Positions 54,641 to 62,722 of a DNA stretch of 64,000 nt are shown piece by piece. Source of the DNA: CAVRGQ01 sp963720785 (lineage in GTDB: Bacteria > Actinomycetota > Acidimicrobiia > IMCC26256 > DASPTH01). The position numbers and the translations under genes were made by a program. Location of the stretch: assembly GCA_963720785.1 (NCBI GenBank), contig CAVRGQ010000004.1, forward strand, positions 930,001 through 994,000, given 5' to 3'. The notes under the pieces were generated by a model that saw only the letters and a program-made list of their open reading frames with translations, made no database searches and was not told where the DNA came from. How positions within the stretch are numbered: the first letter of the stretch is position 1; every line of letters starts with the position of its first letter.

Positions 54641-55663
54641 ATGGCCCGCAGCCTGCCGGACCCCGTACGGGGCGTACTCCTCGCCGTGATCGTTGCGCTC
54701 GCGCTCGCCCTCGCCCTCACCCTGGGCGCGGCGAACGCCGCCGGCGCGGCCGGTTCCGGTCAGGGCGGCGACCGCTCCCCGGTGCTGGCGGCGGCGTGCG
54801 CCGGCACCCTGCAGGCGTCGACCCCCGGGACCGTGGCCAGCGACGCGCTCACCGAGATCTCGGGCATCGCCGCGAGCCGCCGCACCCGCGGCGTGTACTG
54901 GGTGCACAACGACAGCGGTGACTCGGCGCGCGTGTTCGCGATCGACGCCGCCGGGAAGACGCTCGGCGAGTTCGCGCTCGACGGCGCGCAGGCCGTCGAC
55001 TGGGAGGACATCGCCGTCGCGCCGGGACCGCACCCGGCTACGAAGGCGAACGGGAAGGGCGTCACGTCGGATCTCTACGTCGGCGACATCGGTGACAACA
55101 CCGGGACGCGCGCCTCGGTGACCGTGTACCGCGTGCCCGAGCCCGCGGTCGATCGCGCCGGCACCTCCACGTCAGAGCCTGTCGCCCGCGTGCTGCCGGG
55201 CGCGGCGGCGTTGACCTTCACGTATCCCGACGGACCGCACGACGCCGAGGCGTTGCTCGTCGATCCGCGCCGCGGCGATCTCCTGATCGTCACCAAGGAC
55301 CTCGTCGCCGGGCGCGGCATCGTGTTCCGGGGCGCGGCCGACGCGCCCGCGGGCACGACTGCGGTGCTCGAACGCGTCGGCGAGGTGTCACTCGGTCTGG
55401 GCGGAGGCGTCACCGGCGGCGACGTCAGCGCGAACGGCGACACCGTCGCGCTGCGCACCTACCTGGGCGTGACGCTCTACCCGCGCCCGGCGGGGACCCG
55501 CCTGTGGCGCGCGTTCGAGCAGACGTCGTGCGCGGGGGCGGCGCCGTCACTGCTGGCGGAGCGCCAGGGTGAGGCGGTCGGGTTCGTGCCGGGCGGCCGT
55601 GCCTACCTCACGGCGGGCGAGGGTGAGCACCCGCCCCTGCACCGCTTCGGTGCACCCAGGTAG
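54641..55663 (+). CDS. Secreted beta-propeller-like protein of unknown function
   Basis: A 340-residue protein with an N-terminal signal (RGVLLAVIVALALALALTLG, then an AxA-type site near residue 35). The mature part has repeated beta-rich blades: GIAASRRTRGVYWVHNDSGD, FALDGAQAVDWEDIAVAPG, LYVGDIGDN, DGPHDAEALLVDPRRGDLL and GGDVSANGDTVALRTYLG. It looks like an exported propeller, perhaps an SdiA-regulated or phytase-like domain, without recognisable catalytic residues. I cannot assign a function. Confidence 0.75.
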   Translation: MARSLPDPVRGVLLAVIVALALALALTLGAANAAGAAGSGQGGDRSPVLAAACAGTLQASTPGTVASDALTEISGIAASRRTRGVYWVHNDSGDSARVFAIDAAGKTLGEFALDGAQAVDWEDIAVAPGPHPATKANGKGVTSDLYVGDIGDNTGTRASVTVYRVPEPAVDRAGTSTSEPVARVLPGAAALTFTYPDGPHDAEALLVDPRRGDLLIVTKDLVAGRGIVFRGAADAPAGTTAVLERVGEVSLGLGGGVTGGDVSANGDTVALRTYLGVTLYPRPAGTRLWRAFEQTSCAGAAPSLLAERQGEAVGFVPGGRAYLTAGEGEHPPLHRFGAPR

Positions 55664-55666
55664 GGT
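55661..55666 (+). promoter_or_regulatory. -10 TAGGGT of the crotonase gene, overlapping the previous stop codon
   Basis: TAGGGT starts with the TAG stop of the propeller gene (55661-55663) and lies six bases before ATG 55673, indicating a leaderless transcript starting inside the gene junction. Confidence 0.4.
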
Positions 55667-55672
55667 CGCACC

Positions 55673-56469
55673 ATGACCGAGCAACGAGTCACCGTCACCG
55701 TCAGCGACGGTGTCGCCGACGTGCGGCTGAACCGGCCCGACAAGCGCAACGCGCTCGACCACGCGATGTTCGACGGCATCTTCGCCGCGGCCGACCAGGT
55801 GGCGAACGACGCGTCGGTGCGGGTCGTGGTGCTGTCCGGCGTGGGCAAGGCGTTCTGCGCGGGGCTCGACACGTCGTTGCTCTCGCAGATGGCGGGGGAG
55901 CGCACCACCGAGAGCACACCATCGATGGGCTGTTCCGCAACCTCCGGGTCGACGCGCCGCGTGCGGTGCGCGTGTGGACGGAGCTCGCGGTGCCGGTGAT
56001 CGCGGCGGTGCACGGCGTCGCGGTCGGCGGCGGTATCCAGCTCGCGCTCGGCGCCGACTTCCGGATCGTCGCGCCCGACGCGCAGCTCGGCGCGCTCGAG
56101 ATGCGCTGGGGCATCATCCCCGACATGTGCGGCACGCAGCTGCTGCCTCGGCTCGTGGGTCCCGACCACGCGAAGCTGCTGATGATGACGGCCCGCACGA
56201 TCTCGGGTGAGGAGGCGCTGCGGATCGGGCTCGCGACGCAGGTCGCCGACGACCCCTACGCGGTGGCGCACGAGCTGGCCCGCGAGCTGGCGCTGCGCAA
56301 CCCCGACGGGATCACCGCGATCAAGCGTCTCGTGGGGATCGCGCAGGACCTCCCGTTCGCCGAGGGCATGCAGCAGGAGTTCGACCTCGCCGGCCCGGTG
56401 ATCGGCACCGCCAACCAGCGCGAAGCGGTGATGGCCAACCTCGAGGGTCGGCCGCCGCAATTCTCCTGA
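55673..56469 (+). CDS. Enoyl-CoA hydratase / isomerase (crotonase family), frameshifted
   Basis: ATG 55673 gives VTVTVSDGVADVRLNRPDKR and the first oxyanion segment KAFCAGLDTSLLSQM. The frame breaks at about 55905-55920, and the protein continues as TIDGLFRNLRVDAPRAVRVW, then GVAVGGGIQLALGADFRIV, LEMRWGIIPDM and DPYAVAHELARELALRNPDG to 56469. Corrected length is about 265 residues. It is a third crotonase in the window with the hydratase/isomerase fold. Confidence 0.87.
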
Positions 56470-56475
56470 CGGCGC

Positions 56476-57543
56476 CTAGGAGCGCTTGAAGAACAGGAAG
56501 CGCCGCTTCGGCTTGGCCGGGGCTTTGCCGTCGCCGGCGCCCGAGAACGCGAGCTCGCGCTCCTCGGTGGGCGGCGCTGCCGACGAGCCGCCATCGGCGG
56601 CTGACGCGGCGTCGGGCCGCCAGGAGACGGTGCCGAGCGGGGCGGCGGGGGCCTTGGCCGCAGTCGACGGGCGGACCACCGGCCGCACCGCGGGTCGCGG
56701 TGTCGGCTCGGGCGTCGACACGCGCTGGGCCCGAATGCGGCTCGCTTCGTCGCGTGCACCCTCGACGATGCGGCGGGCCTCGGCCTCGGCCGCGGCGATC
56801 ACGTCGCGGGCGCGCTCGGCGGCCTCCATCTCGGCGCTGGCGCGAATCGTCGCGGCGTCGTTCTCCGCGGCCTCGCGTACCGAGGTGGCGTGGTGATCCG
56901 CGGCGGTGCGTACCGAGGCGGCGTCGCGCTCCGCGGCTTCGCGCGCCGCGGTGGCGTCGCGCACGCCGAGCTCGCGCGCCTGGGCGGCTTCGATGGCCGC
57001 GGCGCTCAACACGTCGTCGCGATGGCGCGCGGCTTCCTCGCGGGCCCGGTCGAGCACGGTGCGGCGTTCGTCGTCGAGGCGTTGGGCAAAGCCGGCGATC
57101 TCGCTGCTGGCGTTGGCGCGGAGGGTCGCGGCCTCCTGCATCGCCTCGGTGAGGATGCGGTCGCGTTCGGCGCGTGCCGCGGTGGCGGCCTCGCTGGTGA
57201 CGCGCAGTGACTCCGTCTCGGCCTCGGCGCGCACGGCGCGGGCCTCGGCCTCGGCGACACCGCGCAGCTCGCGCTCCTCGGCCTCGATGCGGGCGCGCGC
57301 GTCGTCGCGCAGCGCCGTGATCTCGGCGTCGGCCGCCTCGCGGCGCGCCCGTTCCTCGTCGGCGAGGCGCGCGGTGGCCTCGGCGCGGAGCTGGGCGGCG
57401 GCCGCCTGGGCGGTGGCGAGCTCCGCGGCGGCGGTGAGGCGCGCCTGGCGCAGGGTGGCGACCGCCTGACGGCGCAGCCGCTTCGCGGCCTTCTTGGGGC
57501 TCCCTGCCTTGCCGGGCTTCTTCTTGGCCTGCGTGCCGCTCAT
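56476..57543 (-). CDS. Alanine/glutamate-rich coiled-coil protein
   Basis: A 355-residue protein. Residues about 1-30 are basic (KKKPGKAGSPKKAAKRLRR). Residues 30-260 form one long, highly charged coiled coil of Ala, Glu and Arg heptads with repeated AEAEARAV-like units. The tail is proline/alanine-rich and disordered, ending in a basic-hydrophobic KPKRRFLFFKRS that could touch membrane or nucleic acid. Similar to scaffold or polar-growth proteins in general build only. No enzyme motif is present. The skewed composition gives long shadow ORFs in other frames. Confidence 0.75.
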   Translation of the reverse strand: MSGTQAKKKPGKAGSPKKAAKRLRRQAVATLRQARLTAAAELATAQAAAAQLRAEATARLADEERARREAADAEITALRDDARARIEAEERELRGVAEAEARAVRAEAETESLRVTSEAATAARAERDRILTEAMQEAATLRANASSEIAGFAQRLDDERRTVLDRAREEAARHRDDVLSAAAIEAAQARELGVRDATAAREAAERDAASVRTAADHHATSVREAAENDAATIRASAEMEAAERARDVIAAAEAEARRIVEGARDEASRIRAQRVSTPEPTPRPAVRPVVRPSTAAKAPAAPLGTVSWRPDAASAADGGSSAAPPTEERELAFSGAGDGKAPAKPKRRFLFFKRS

Positions 57544-57610
57544 CGTGGCGCCCAGGCTAGGGACCCGCACCCCCCGAACCGCGCATTTGCGTCGGCGTAG
57601 GCTCCGGGCC
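57544..57610. promoter_or_regulatory. Divergent promoter region (coiled-coil gene / acyl-CoA ligase)
   Basis: On minus TAGCCT (57559-57554) lies ten bases before ATG 57543. On plus TAGGCT (57598-57603) lies seven bases before ATG 57611. Neither start has a strong ribosome binding site. Confidence 0.4.
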
Positions 57611-59146
57611 ATGAAGGTCCCGCTGACGATCATCGACCACCTCGAGCGGGCCGAGGTGGTGTACGGCCCGCGCACGATCGTGATCGACGAGCCCGATCAG
57701 CCCGCGACGCCGTGGCCCGCGCTCACCGCCACCCGTCTGGGCGAGACCGCGAGGGCGCAGGCTGCCGCGCTCGACCGCCTCGGCATCGGGGTGGGGGAGC
57801 GCGTCGCGGTCGTGAGTCAGAACTCGGCGCGGCTGCTCGCGGCGTTCTGGGGTGTGAGTGCGTCGGGCCGCGTGCTGGTGCCGGTGAACTTCCGGCTCAA
57901 CTCGGTGGAGGTCGAGTACATCGTCGAGCACTCCGGTGCGTCGATGGTGCTGATCGATCCCGAGCTCGACGAGTCGCTCGCGAAGGTCACCGCAAAGCAC
58001 CGCTACGTGATCGGTTCCGAGAGCGACGAAGTGCTCTACGACTTCGACGCCGAGCCGGTGCCGTGGGCGCCCGACGAGGACGCGACCGCGACCATCAACT
58101 ACACGAGCGGCACCACCGCGCGACCGAAGGGCGTGCAGCTCACGCACCGCAACCTCTGGGTGAACGCCACCACGTTCGCTCTGCACGCGCGCGTCACCGA
58201 CCGCGACGTGTACCTGCACACGCTGCCGATGTTCCACTGCAACGGGTGGGGCATGACGTACGGCGTCACCGGCATGGGTGCGCAGCACGTGGCGCTGCGG
58301 AAGGTCGACGGTGCCGAGATCCTGCGCCGCGTCGACGAGCACGGCGTCACCCTCATGTGCGGCGCCCCCGCCGTGGTGAGTGCGGTGCTCGACGCCGCGC
58401 AGCAGTGGGACGGTCCGATCCCGGGGCACGGTCGCACCCGCGTCGTCGTGGCCGGCGCGCCGCCGCCCACGCGCACGATCGAGCGCATCGAGACCGAGCT
58501 CGGCTGGGAGTTCCTGCAGATCTACGGCCTCACCGAGACGTCACCGCTGATGGTGATGAACCACAAGCGGGCCGAGTACGACGACCTCACGCCCGCCGAG
58601 CGCGCGAAGCAGCTCGGGCGTGCGGGTGCGCCGGTGTTGGGGGCGCGCGTGCGCATCGACGAGCACGGCGAGGTGCTGGCGCGCTCCAACGTGGTGCTCG
58701 AGGGCTACTGGAACCAGCCCGAGGCCACGACGGAGGCCATCGTCGACGGGTGGTTCCACACCGGCGACGGCGGCACGATCGACGACGACGGCTACCTCAG
58801 CATCAGCGACCGCAAGAAGGACGTGATCATCACCGGTGGTGAGAACGTCTCCTCCATCGAGGTGGAGGACGCGCTGTGCTCGCACCCCGACGTCGCCGAG
58901 GCGGCGGTCATCGGCGTGCCCGACGAGAAGTGGGGCGAGACGGTCAAGGGGCTCGTGGTGCTGGTGCCCGGGAGCACCGTCACCGATGCCGAGCTGATCG
59001 CCCACTGCCGCGACCGCCTCGCGCACTACAAGTGCCCCACGAGCGTGGAGCTGCGCGACGAGCTGGTGCGCACGTCCACCGGGAAGCTGCAGAAGTTCAA
59101 GCTGCGGGCCCCCTACTGGGAGGGTCACACCCGCCAGGTCGGCTGA
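57611..59146 (+). CDS. AMP-binding acyl-CoA synthetase
   Basis: A 511-residue adenylate-forming enzyme: INYTSGTTARPKGVQLTHRN (P-loop), IYGLTETSPLMVMN, ISDRKKDVIITGGENVSSIE and the C-terminal catalytic Lys in RTSTGKLQKFKLR. The GGENVSS variant and the N-terminal VPLTIIDHLERAEVVYG are typical of medium- or long-chain acyl-CoA ligases distinct from the FadD3-like one at 12371. It makes acyl-CoA from a free acid. Monocistronic by layout. Confidence 0.92.
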   Translation: MKVPLTIIDHLERAEVVYGPRTIVIDEPDQPATPWPALTATRLGETARAQAAALDRLGIGVGERVAVVSQNSARLLAAFWGVSASGRVLVPVNFRLNSVEVEYIVEHSGASMVLIDPELDESLAKVTAKHRYVIGSESDEVLYDFDAEPVPWAPDEDATATINYTSGTTARPKGVQLTHRNLWVNATTFALHARVTDRDVYLHTLPMFHCNGWGMTYGVTGMGAQHVALRKVDGAEILRRVDEHGVTLMCGAPAVVSAVLDAAQQWDGPIPGHGRTRVVVAGAPPPTRTIERIETELGWEFLQIYGLTETSPLMVMNHKRAEYDDLTPAERAKQLGRAGAPVLGARVRIDEHGEVLARSNVVLEGYWNQPEATTEAIVDGWFHTGDGGTIDDDGYLSISDRKKDVIITGGENVSSIEVEDALCSHPDVAEAAVIGVPDEKWGETVKGLVVLVPGSTVTDAELIAHCRDRLAHYKCPTSVELRDELVRTSTGKLQKFKLRAPYWEGHTRQVG

Positions 59147-59185
59147 CTGCCGGCACCGTCACCGAGCGGCAATACTGACGCCCCG

Positions 59186-60130
59186 ATGCGGCTCTCCCAC
59201 CGACTCCTCGTGCCCGCGCTCGCGGTCCTCGCCACGGCGATCGCCGCCCCGATCGTCGCGGCTACCGGGGCGTCCGCGGCCGCGATCCCGGCCCAGGCGG
59301 CGGCTGCGGCCCCGGCGCCCGGCGGCAGCGTCGCGTGGCAGCCCGCGGGACGTCAGGTGCTCGGGCGCAACGTGCTCTACACCGGCAACTCCGGCGGCGC
59401 GTTCGTGGCGTGGATGGACCCGGAGCTGGTGCGGCCCGCGGTGGTGCCCGGAACCGGCGACCCGTTGGGGTCACCCTGGGGTGGCCAGGTCGACCCGGGC
59501 CAGCGCCCGTTCCTCGTCGCTTCGTTCAACGGCGGGTTCAAGTTCGGCGACTTCACCGGCGCGGTGACGGCCTTCGGGAACTCGTACCGCGCGCCGGTCG
59601 ACGGGCAGGGCTCCTTCATCGTCTACGACGACGGTTCGTACACCGTCGGCGCGTGGGGACGCGACAACGACCCGAACAAGCAGGTGGTCGCGCTGCGTCA
59701 GAACCTCGGCATGCTCGTCGACGGCGGCGCGCCCACGGCCGCGGCCGGATCGCCGGGGAACTGGGGTGCATCGGTCGCGGGCGTCGCGACGATGCGCGGC
59801 GGGGTCGGCGTCGACGCAAACGGCGCGCTGGTGTGGGCCGGTGGCCGCCTCAGCCCGCAGGACCTCGCCAACGCGTTGGTGGCGGCGGGCGCGGTGCGTG
59901 GGATGCAGCTCGACATCAACCCCGACTGGGTGGGCTTCAACTCGTACGACGTCGGCGCCGATGGTGTGGCGCACGGCAACGGCCTCTTCGGCGCCACCGG
60001 CGCGGATCGCTACCTGCGCCCCGACGGTCGCGACTTCATCGCGGTGTTCGTGCGGGGCACGGTGGCCAAGGGTGCTACCGCGAAGCTCGGCGCCGCACCG
60101 TTGCAGGCCAGCGTCAAGGTCAAGGGCTGA
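59186..60130 (+). CDS. Secreted phosphodiester glycosidase-like (NAGPA domain) protein
   Basis: A 314-residue exported protein with a signal peptide (LLVPALAVLATAIAAPIVAA, cleavage near residue 32-35). The mature domain has LVASFNGGFKFGDFTGAVTA, GQGSFIVYDDGSYTVGAWG, GVGVDANGALVWAGGRL and GMQLDINPDWVGFNSY. These are the FNGGF and MQLD features of the NAGPA / exopolysaccharide phosphodiester glycosidase domain. It probably acts on cell-surface or extracellular glycan phosphodiesters. It ends at a strong double hairpin. Confidence 0.82.
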   Translation: MRLSHRLLVPALAVLATAIAAPIVAATGASAAAIPAQAAAAAPAPGGSVAWQPAGRQVLGRNVLYTGNSGGAFVAWMDPELVRPAVVPGTGDPLGSPWGGQVDPGQRPFLVASFNGGFKFGDFTGAVTAFGNSYRAPVDGQGSFIVYDDGSYTVGAWGRDNDPNKQVVALRQNLGMLVDGGAPTAAAGSPGNWGASVAGVATMRGGVGVDANGALVWAGGRLSPQDLANALVAAGAVRGMQLDINPDWVGFNSYDVGADGVAHGNGLFGATGADRYLRPDGRDFIAVFVRGTVAKGATAKLGAAPLQASVKVKG

Positions 60131-60134
60131 CGCG

Positions 60135-60225
60135 ACGAACCCTGCTCCGCAGGCGCCCGGTGAGGGGTGTCGGAGGAGCAGGGTTCGTCTGCCGGGCTGA
60201 ACCGAGCTGGGAGGTGTGGTTCAGC
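60135..60225. terminator. Double hairpin, probable bidirectional terminator
   Basis: ACGAACCCTGCTCC (60135-60148) pairs perfectly with 60175-60188, a 14-bp stem with a 26-nt loop. A second hairpin, GCTGAACC (60196-60203) with GGTTCAGC (60218-60225), follows. They lie between converging genes ending at 60130 and 60234. Confidence 0.65.
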
Positions 60226-60233
60226 TGCCGGGT

Positions 60234-60785
60234 TCAGCCGCCGAACTCGACGGCGACCCAGATGCGGGCGTTGGCGTAGGCGTAGCCGACGCCGGCGGTG
60301 GTGAAGTCGCCGCGCAGGATGTTGGCGCGGTGGCCACTGGAGGCCATCCAGGCGGCTTCCATCTGGTCGGTGCTCATGGAGTCGGGGCCGACGAGGAGGT
60401 TTTCGCCGAGGGTGTTGTAGCCCTCGTAGCCGGGGCTGTAGAGCACGTTGGTGAGGTTCTGGTGGACGAGGCCGCCGTTGGCGGTGGCGAGGTGTGCGGC
60501 CCAGCCGGAGCCGAGGCCCGACAGTTGGTTGTTCCAGCCGAGGGCGCCGAGGCCGTTCGCGGCGCGGTCGCGGTTCATGGCGTTCAACACGCCGGAGGTG
60601 ACGCCGTCGGGCGGGCCGGCGGGTGCGGGCGGCAGACACGCGGTGGCACCCACGGTGAGTGCGGCGACGATCATCGCGGCCGTCGCGTACCGCCTCACAC
60701 TGCGGTGACTGGGGTGACTGCGGTGAGTGGTCGTGGCCCCGGTGTCCTGAGCGGTGTCCTGAGTGGTGTGACTCGTGGTGAACAT
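60234..60785 (-). CDS. CAP (SCP/PR1) domain lipoprotein or secreted protein
   Basis: A 183-residue protein with a threonine/histidine-rich N-terminus, a hydrophobic stretch TAAMIVAALTVGATACLPP that looks like a lipobox (GATAC) and a CAP domain. The conserved CAP residues are visible: the His of GGLVHQNLTNVL, the Glu of TLGENLLVGPD and the His/Asn of MASSGHRANILRG, with VAVEFGG at the end. Bacterial CAP proteins sit in the envelope and have poorly known roles. ATG 60785 follows GGGAGGCGGAAG, which lies within a small hairpin. Confidence 0.85.
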   Translation of the reverse strand: MFTTSHTTQDTAQDTGATTTHRSHPSHRSVRRYATAAMIVAALTVGATACLPPAPAGPPDGVTSGVLNAMNRDRAANGLGALGWNNQLSGLGSGWAAHLATANGGLVHQNLTNVLYSPGYEGYNTLGENLLVGPDSMSTDQMEAAWMASSGHRANILRGDFTTAGVGYAYANARIWVAVEFGG

Positions 60786-60963
60786 CTTCCGCCTCCCCAG
60801 CGAAGCGGCGGTTCCGAGTTGGAATCCCCGTATGTCCGTGCACCAGAGACATCGACCCGACCACGCACCGTGAGCAGACCGGCGTGGATCAACCCGCGAT
60901 GACACACATTGACCAGAGCCGACGGGACCTTCGTCCCGGGTCGGCGTCAGCTGACGGAAGCGG
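60786..60963 (-). promoter_or_regulatory. 178-bp untranslated region upstream of the CAP gene
   Basis: No convincing gene. It holds a six-base-pair hairpin CGGGAC-CTTC-GTCCCG (60926-60941), usable as terminator of the gene ending at 60964. A 13-bp direct repeat GTCAGCTGACGGA lies at 60946-60958 and 60963-60975. A stem CCGCC/GGCGG (60789-60793 with 60807-60811) encloses the CAP ribosome binding site. A structured, regulated leader is possible. Confidence 0.35.
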
Positions 60964-61485
60964 TCAGCTGACGGAGGAGATGGTGACGGTGCCGGCGGTG
61001 TCGGCGACGGTGACGCCGACGGTGCGGGCGGTGCCGTCGGCGAGCGCGGCCCGGCAGGCGACGACCGCACCGGGCCGGGCCACGCGGAAGGGCGCCGGGC
61101 CGCAGTCGACGGTGGCGGGCAGCGACGCGTTGCCCGCCACGAACTGCTCGAGCTGGGCCTTGGGCAGCACCGCCTGGGCGGCGGCGAGGGTGACCGCACT
61201 GCCCGCCCCGACGGTGCCGTCCACCACGAGGAACGCACCCGGGAGCTGCACGGTGCACTGGAAGGTGGCACCCGTCCGCTTCGGCACGGTGTCGGGACAG
61301 ACCACGTTGCCCGCGGGGAGGTCGGGGTAGGTGGACCGCACCAACTCGGCCACGTTGCGGCGGATGCCGGTGCCGGAGAGGGTCGCCGCACCGCCCGGCA
61401 TCGCCGTCGCGCCGAGGAGCACCACGGCCGCGCAGGCGGTGGCGAGCCCGGTCCGGAAGATGGTCACGAGGGGGCTTCGGCGCAC
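60964..61485 (-). CDS. Exported DUF4333-like protein
   Basis: A 173-residue protein with a signal peptide (GLATACAAVVLLGATAMPGG). Two repeats each contain a Cys-Pro / Cys-V pair (NVVCPDTVPKRTGATFQCTV, then ATVDCGPAPFRVARPGAVVACR), so two disulfides are likely. The CPxxVPKxxGxxFxC pattern resembles DUF4333 domains of actinobacterial envelope proteins. Start GTG 61485 has TAGCCT six bases upstream. Function unknown. Confidence 0.75.
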   Translation of the reverse strand: MRRSPLVTIFRTGLATACAAVVLLGATAMPGGAATLSGTGIRRNVAELVRSTYPDLPAGNVVCPDTVPKRTGATFQCTVQLPGAFLVVDGTVGAGSAVTLAAAQAVLPKAQLEQFVAGNASLPATVDCGPAPFRVARPGAVVACRAALADGTARTVGVTVADTAGTVTISSVS

Positions 61486-61529
61486 GGGCGGAGGCTAGCG
61501 GGGTCTGCAGGCCGTACGATCGCGGCGCC
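61486..61529. promoter_or_regulatory. Divergent leaderless promoters
   Basis: Minus TAGCCT (61497-61492) is six bases before GTG 61485. Plus TACGAT (61515-61520) is nine bases before GTG 61530. No ribosome binding site is visible for either gene. Confidence 0.45.
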
Positions 61530-62237
61530 GTGAGCTCCGTCGTCCCGCGTCCACAGCCCGTCCCCGCGCCGCCACCCGGCGCCGGCGACATCGTGCGCCG
61601 CGGCGCGCGCCTCGGGCTGGGTGCCCTCGGCCTGGCGAGTCGTGCGGCCGGGTCGATGCTCTCCCAGGTGCCCGATCCCGGCGGCGAGCCGGCTGCGCAA
61701 CCGGGCGCGCTCTCGTTGCTGCCGGGCGCCGTCGTCGGCCTGGCCATCGAGGTCGAGCGTCGCACGTCGGCGGTGGTGGTCGCGGTGAGCGAGCGCACCG
61801 CGGTGCTCGCCGACCAGGTGCCGGTGCCGGGAGTGGTCCAACGCGCGCTGCGCCCGATGGAGGACGCGATGTGGCGCCTCAACGAGGTGGCGCGTCGCGA
61901 GCAGCAGGCGAATCAGCAGCAGGCGGCGGCACTGATCCCGGTGATCGTGAACCAGGTGACCGAGAACGTGCTCGCGCAGCTCGACTTCGTGCGCATTGTG
62001 CAGCAAGTGCCCCTCGACGACATCGTCTCCGCGATCGACATCGAGGAGATCGTCGCGAGGGTCGACCTCGGTGGGGTGATCCGCGAATCGACGATGAGCC
62101 TCACGACGGAGACGGTCGACGCGATGCGCACCCAGGGCATCGCGCTCGACGACTTCGCGTCGCGCCTCGTCGACCGCGTGTTGTTCCGCAAGCAACCGCG
62201 TGACGTGAAGCTCACCAACGGAGACCCGGGCGCGTGA
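61530..62237 (+). CDS. Hypothetical protein
   Basis: A 235-residue protein. It has a proline-rich N-terminus (PRPQPVPAPPPG) and a weakly hydrophobic helix around residues 27-45. A long helical middle follows (MEDAMWRLNEVARREQQANQ), then an acidic-hydrophobic repeat-like section: LDFVRIVQQVPLDDIVSAID and IEEIVARVDLGGVIRESTM. It looks like a membrane-associated helical protein. It is coupled by a 4-bp overlap to the RDD membrane protein, which suggests a shared complex. I do not recognise it. Confidence 0.7.
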   Translation: MSSVVPRPQPVPAPPPGAGDIVRRGARLGLGALGLASRAAGSMLSQVPDPGGEPAAQPGALSLLPGAVVGLAIEVERRTSAVVVAVSERTAVLADQVPVPGVVQRALRPMEDAMWRLNEVARREQQANQQQAAALIPVIVNQVTENVLAQLDFVRIVQQVPLDDIVSAIDIEEIVARVDLGGVIRESTMSLTTETVDAMRTQGIALDDFASRLVDRVLFRKQPRDVKLTNGDPGA

Positions 62238-62722
62238 AGGAGATCAAGAACAGACGGTCGCGCGAGGCCCAGGGCACCCGTGCCGGCTTCGTCTCCCAGG
62301 CGTGCGCACTGGTACTCGACGCGGTCTGGATCCTCGGCGTGTACCTCGTGCTGCTCCTGGCCTTCGGCCTGTTGCGCGGTCTCTTCACGTCGCATCCGTT
62401 CGCGATGCCCAAACCCCCCACTTGGGTCAGCCTGGTCGCCCTTTCCGGGATCGCCTTCGTGACGCTCGAAGCTGCGTACTCGGGTTCGGGTCGCGCTCCG
62501 GGCATGGGCCTCCTCGGCCTGCGCGTGGTCGCGGCCGACGGTTCGCAGCTCTCGCCACGCCGCGCGTTCTGGCGCTCCCTGCTCGTCGTCGGCACGTTCG
62601 GACTGCTCGTCGTGACGTCGTTGTTCAGCCGCACCAACCGGTCGCTGTACGACAAGTGGTGCGGTTCGGCCGTGATCTACGACTGGCGCGCGTCCGGCAC
62701 GACGCCGTCATCCTCGCCGTAG
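62234..62722 (+). CDS. RDD family membrane protein
   Basis: A 162-residue protein beginning at GTG 62234. RDD-domain features are AGFVSQACALVLDAVWILGV (R..D helix 1), GRAPGMGLLGLRVVAADGSQ between helices, and RTNRSLYDKWCGSAVIYD with the final Asp. About three to four transmembrane helices. RDD proteins include ion antiporters and many uncharacterised members. The 3' end overlaps the converging SRPBCC gene by 46 bp. Confidence 0.88.
   Translation: MKEIKNRRSREAQGTRAGFVSQACALVLDAVWILGVYLVLLLAFGLLRGLFTSHPFAMPKPPTWVSLVALSGIAFVTLEAAYSGSGRAPGMGLLGLRVVAADGSQLSPRRAFWRSLLVVGTFGLLVVTSLFSRTNRSLYDKWCGSAVIYDWRASGTTPSSSP

Noticed and set aside
56486..57469. Plus-strand serine/alanine-rich frames opposite the coiled-coil gene
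   Set aside because: They mirror the heptad-biased composition of the minus-strand gene and show no domain, start signal or conservation-like pattern.
60786..60963. c-di-AMP riboswitch before the CAP gene
   Set aside because: Conserved core segments of that riboswitch could not be matched by eye, so it is not listed as an RNA feature.
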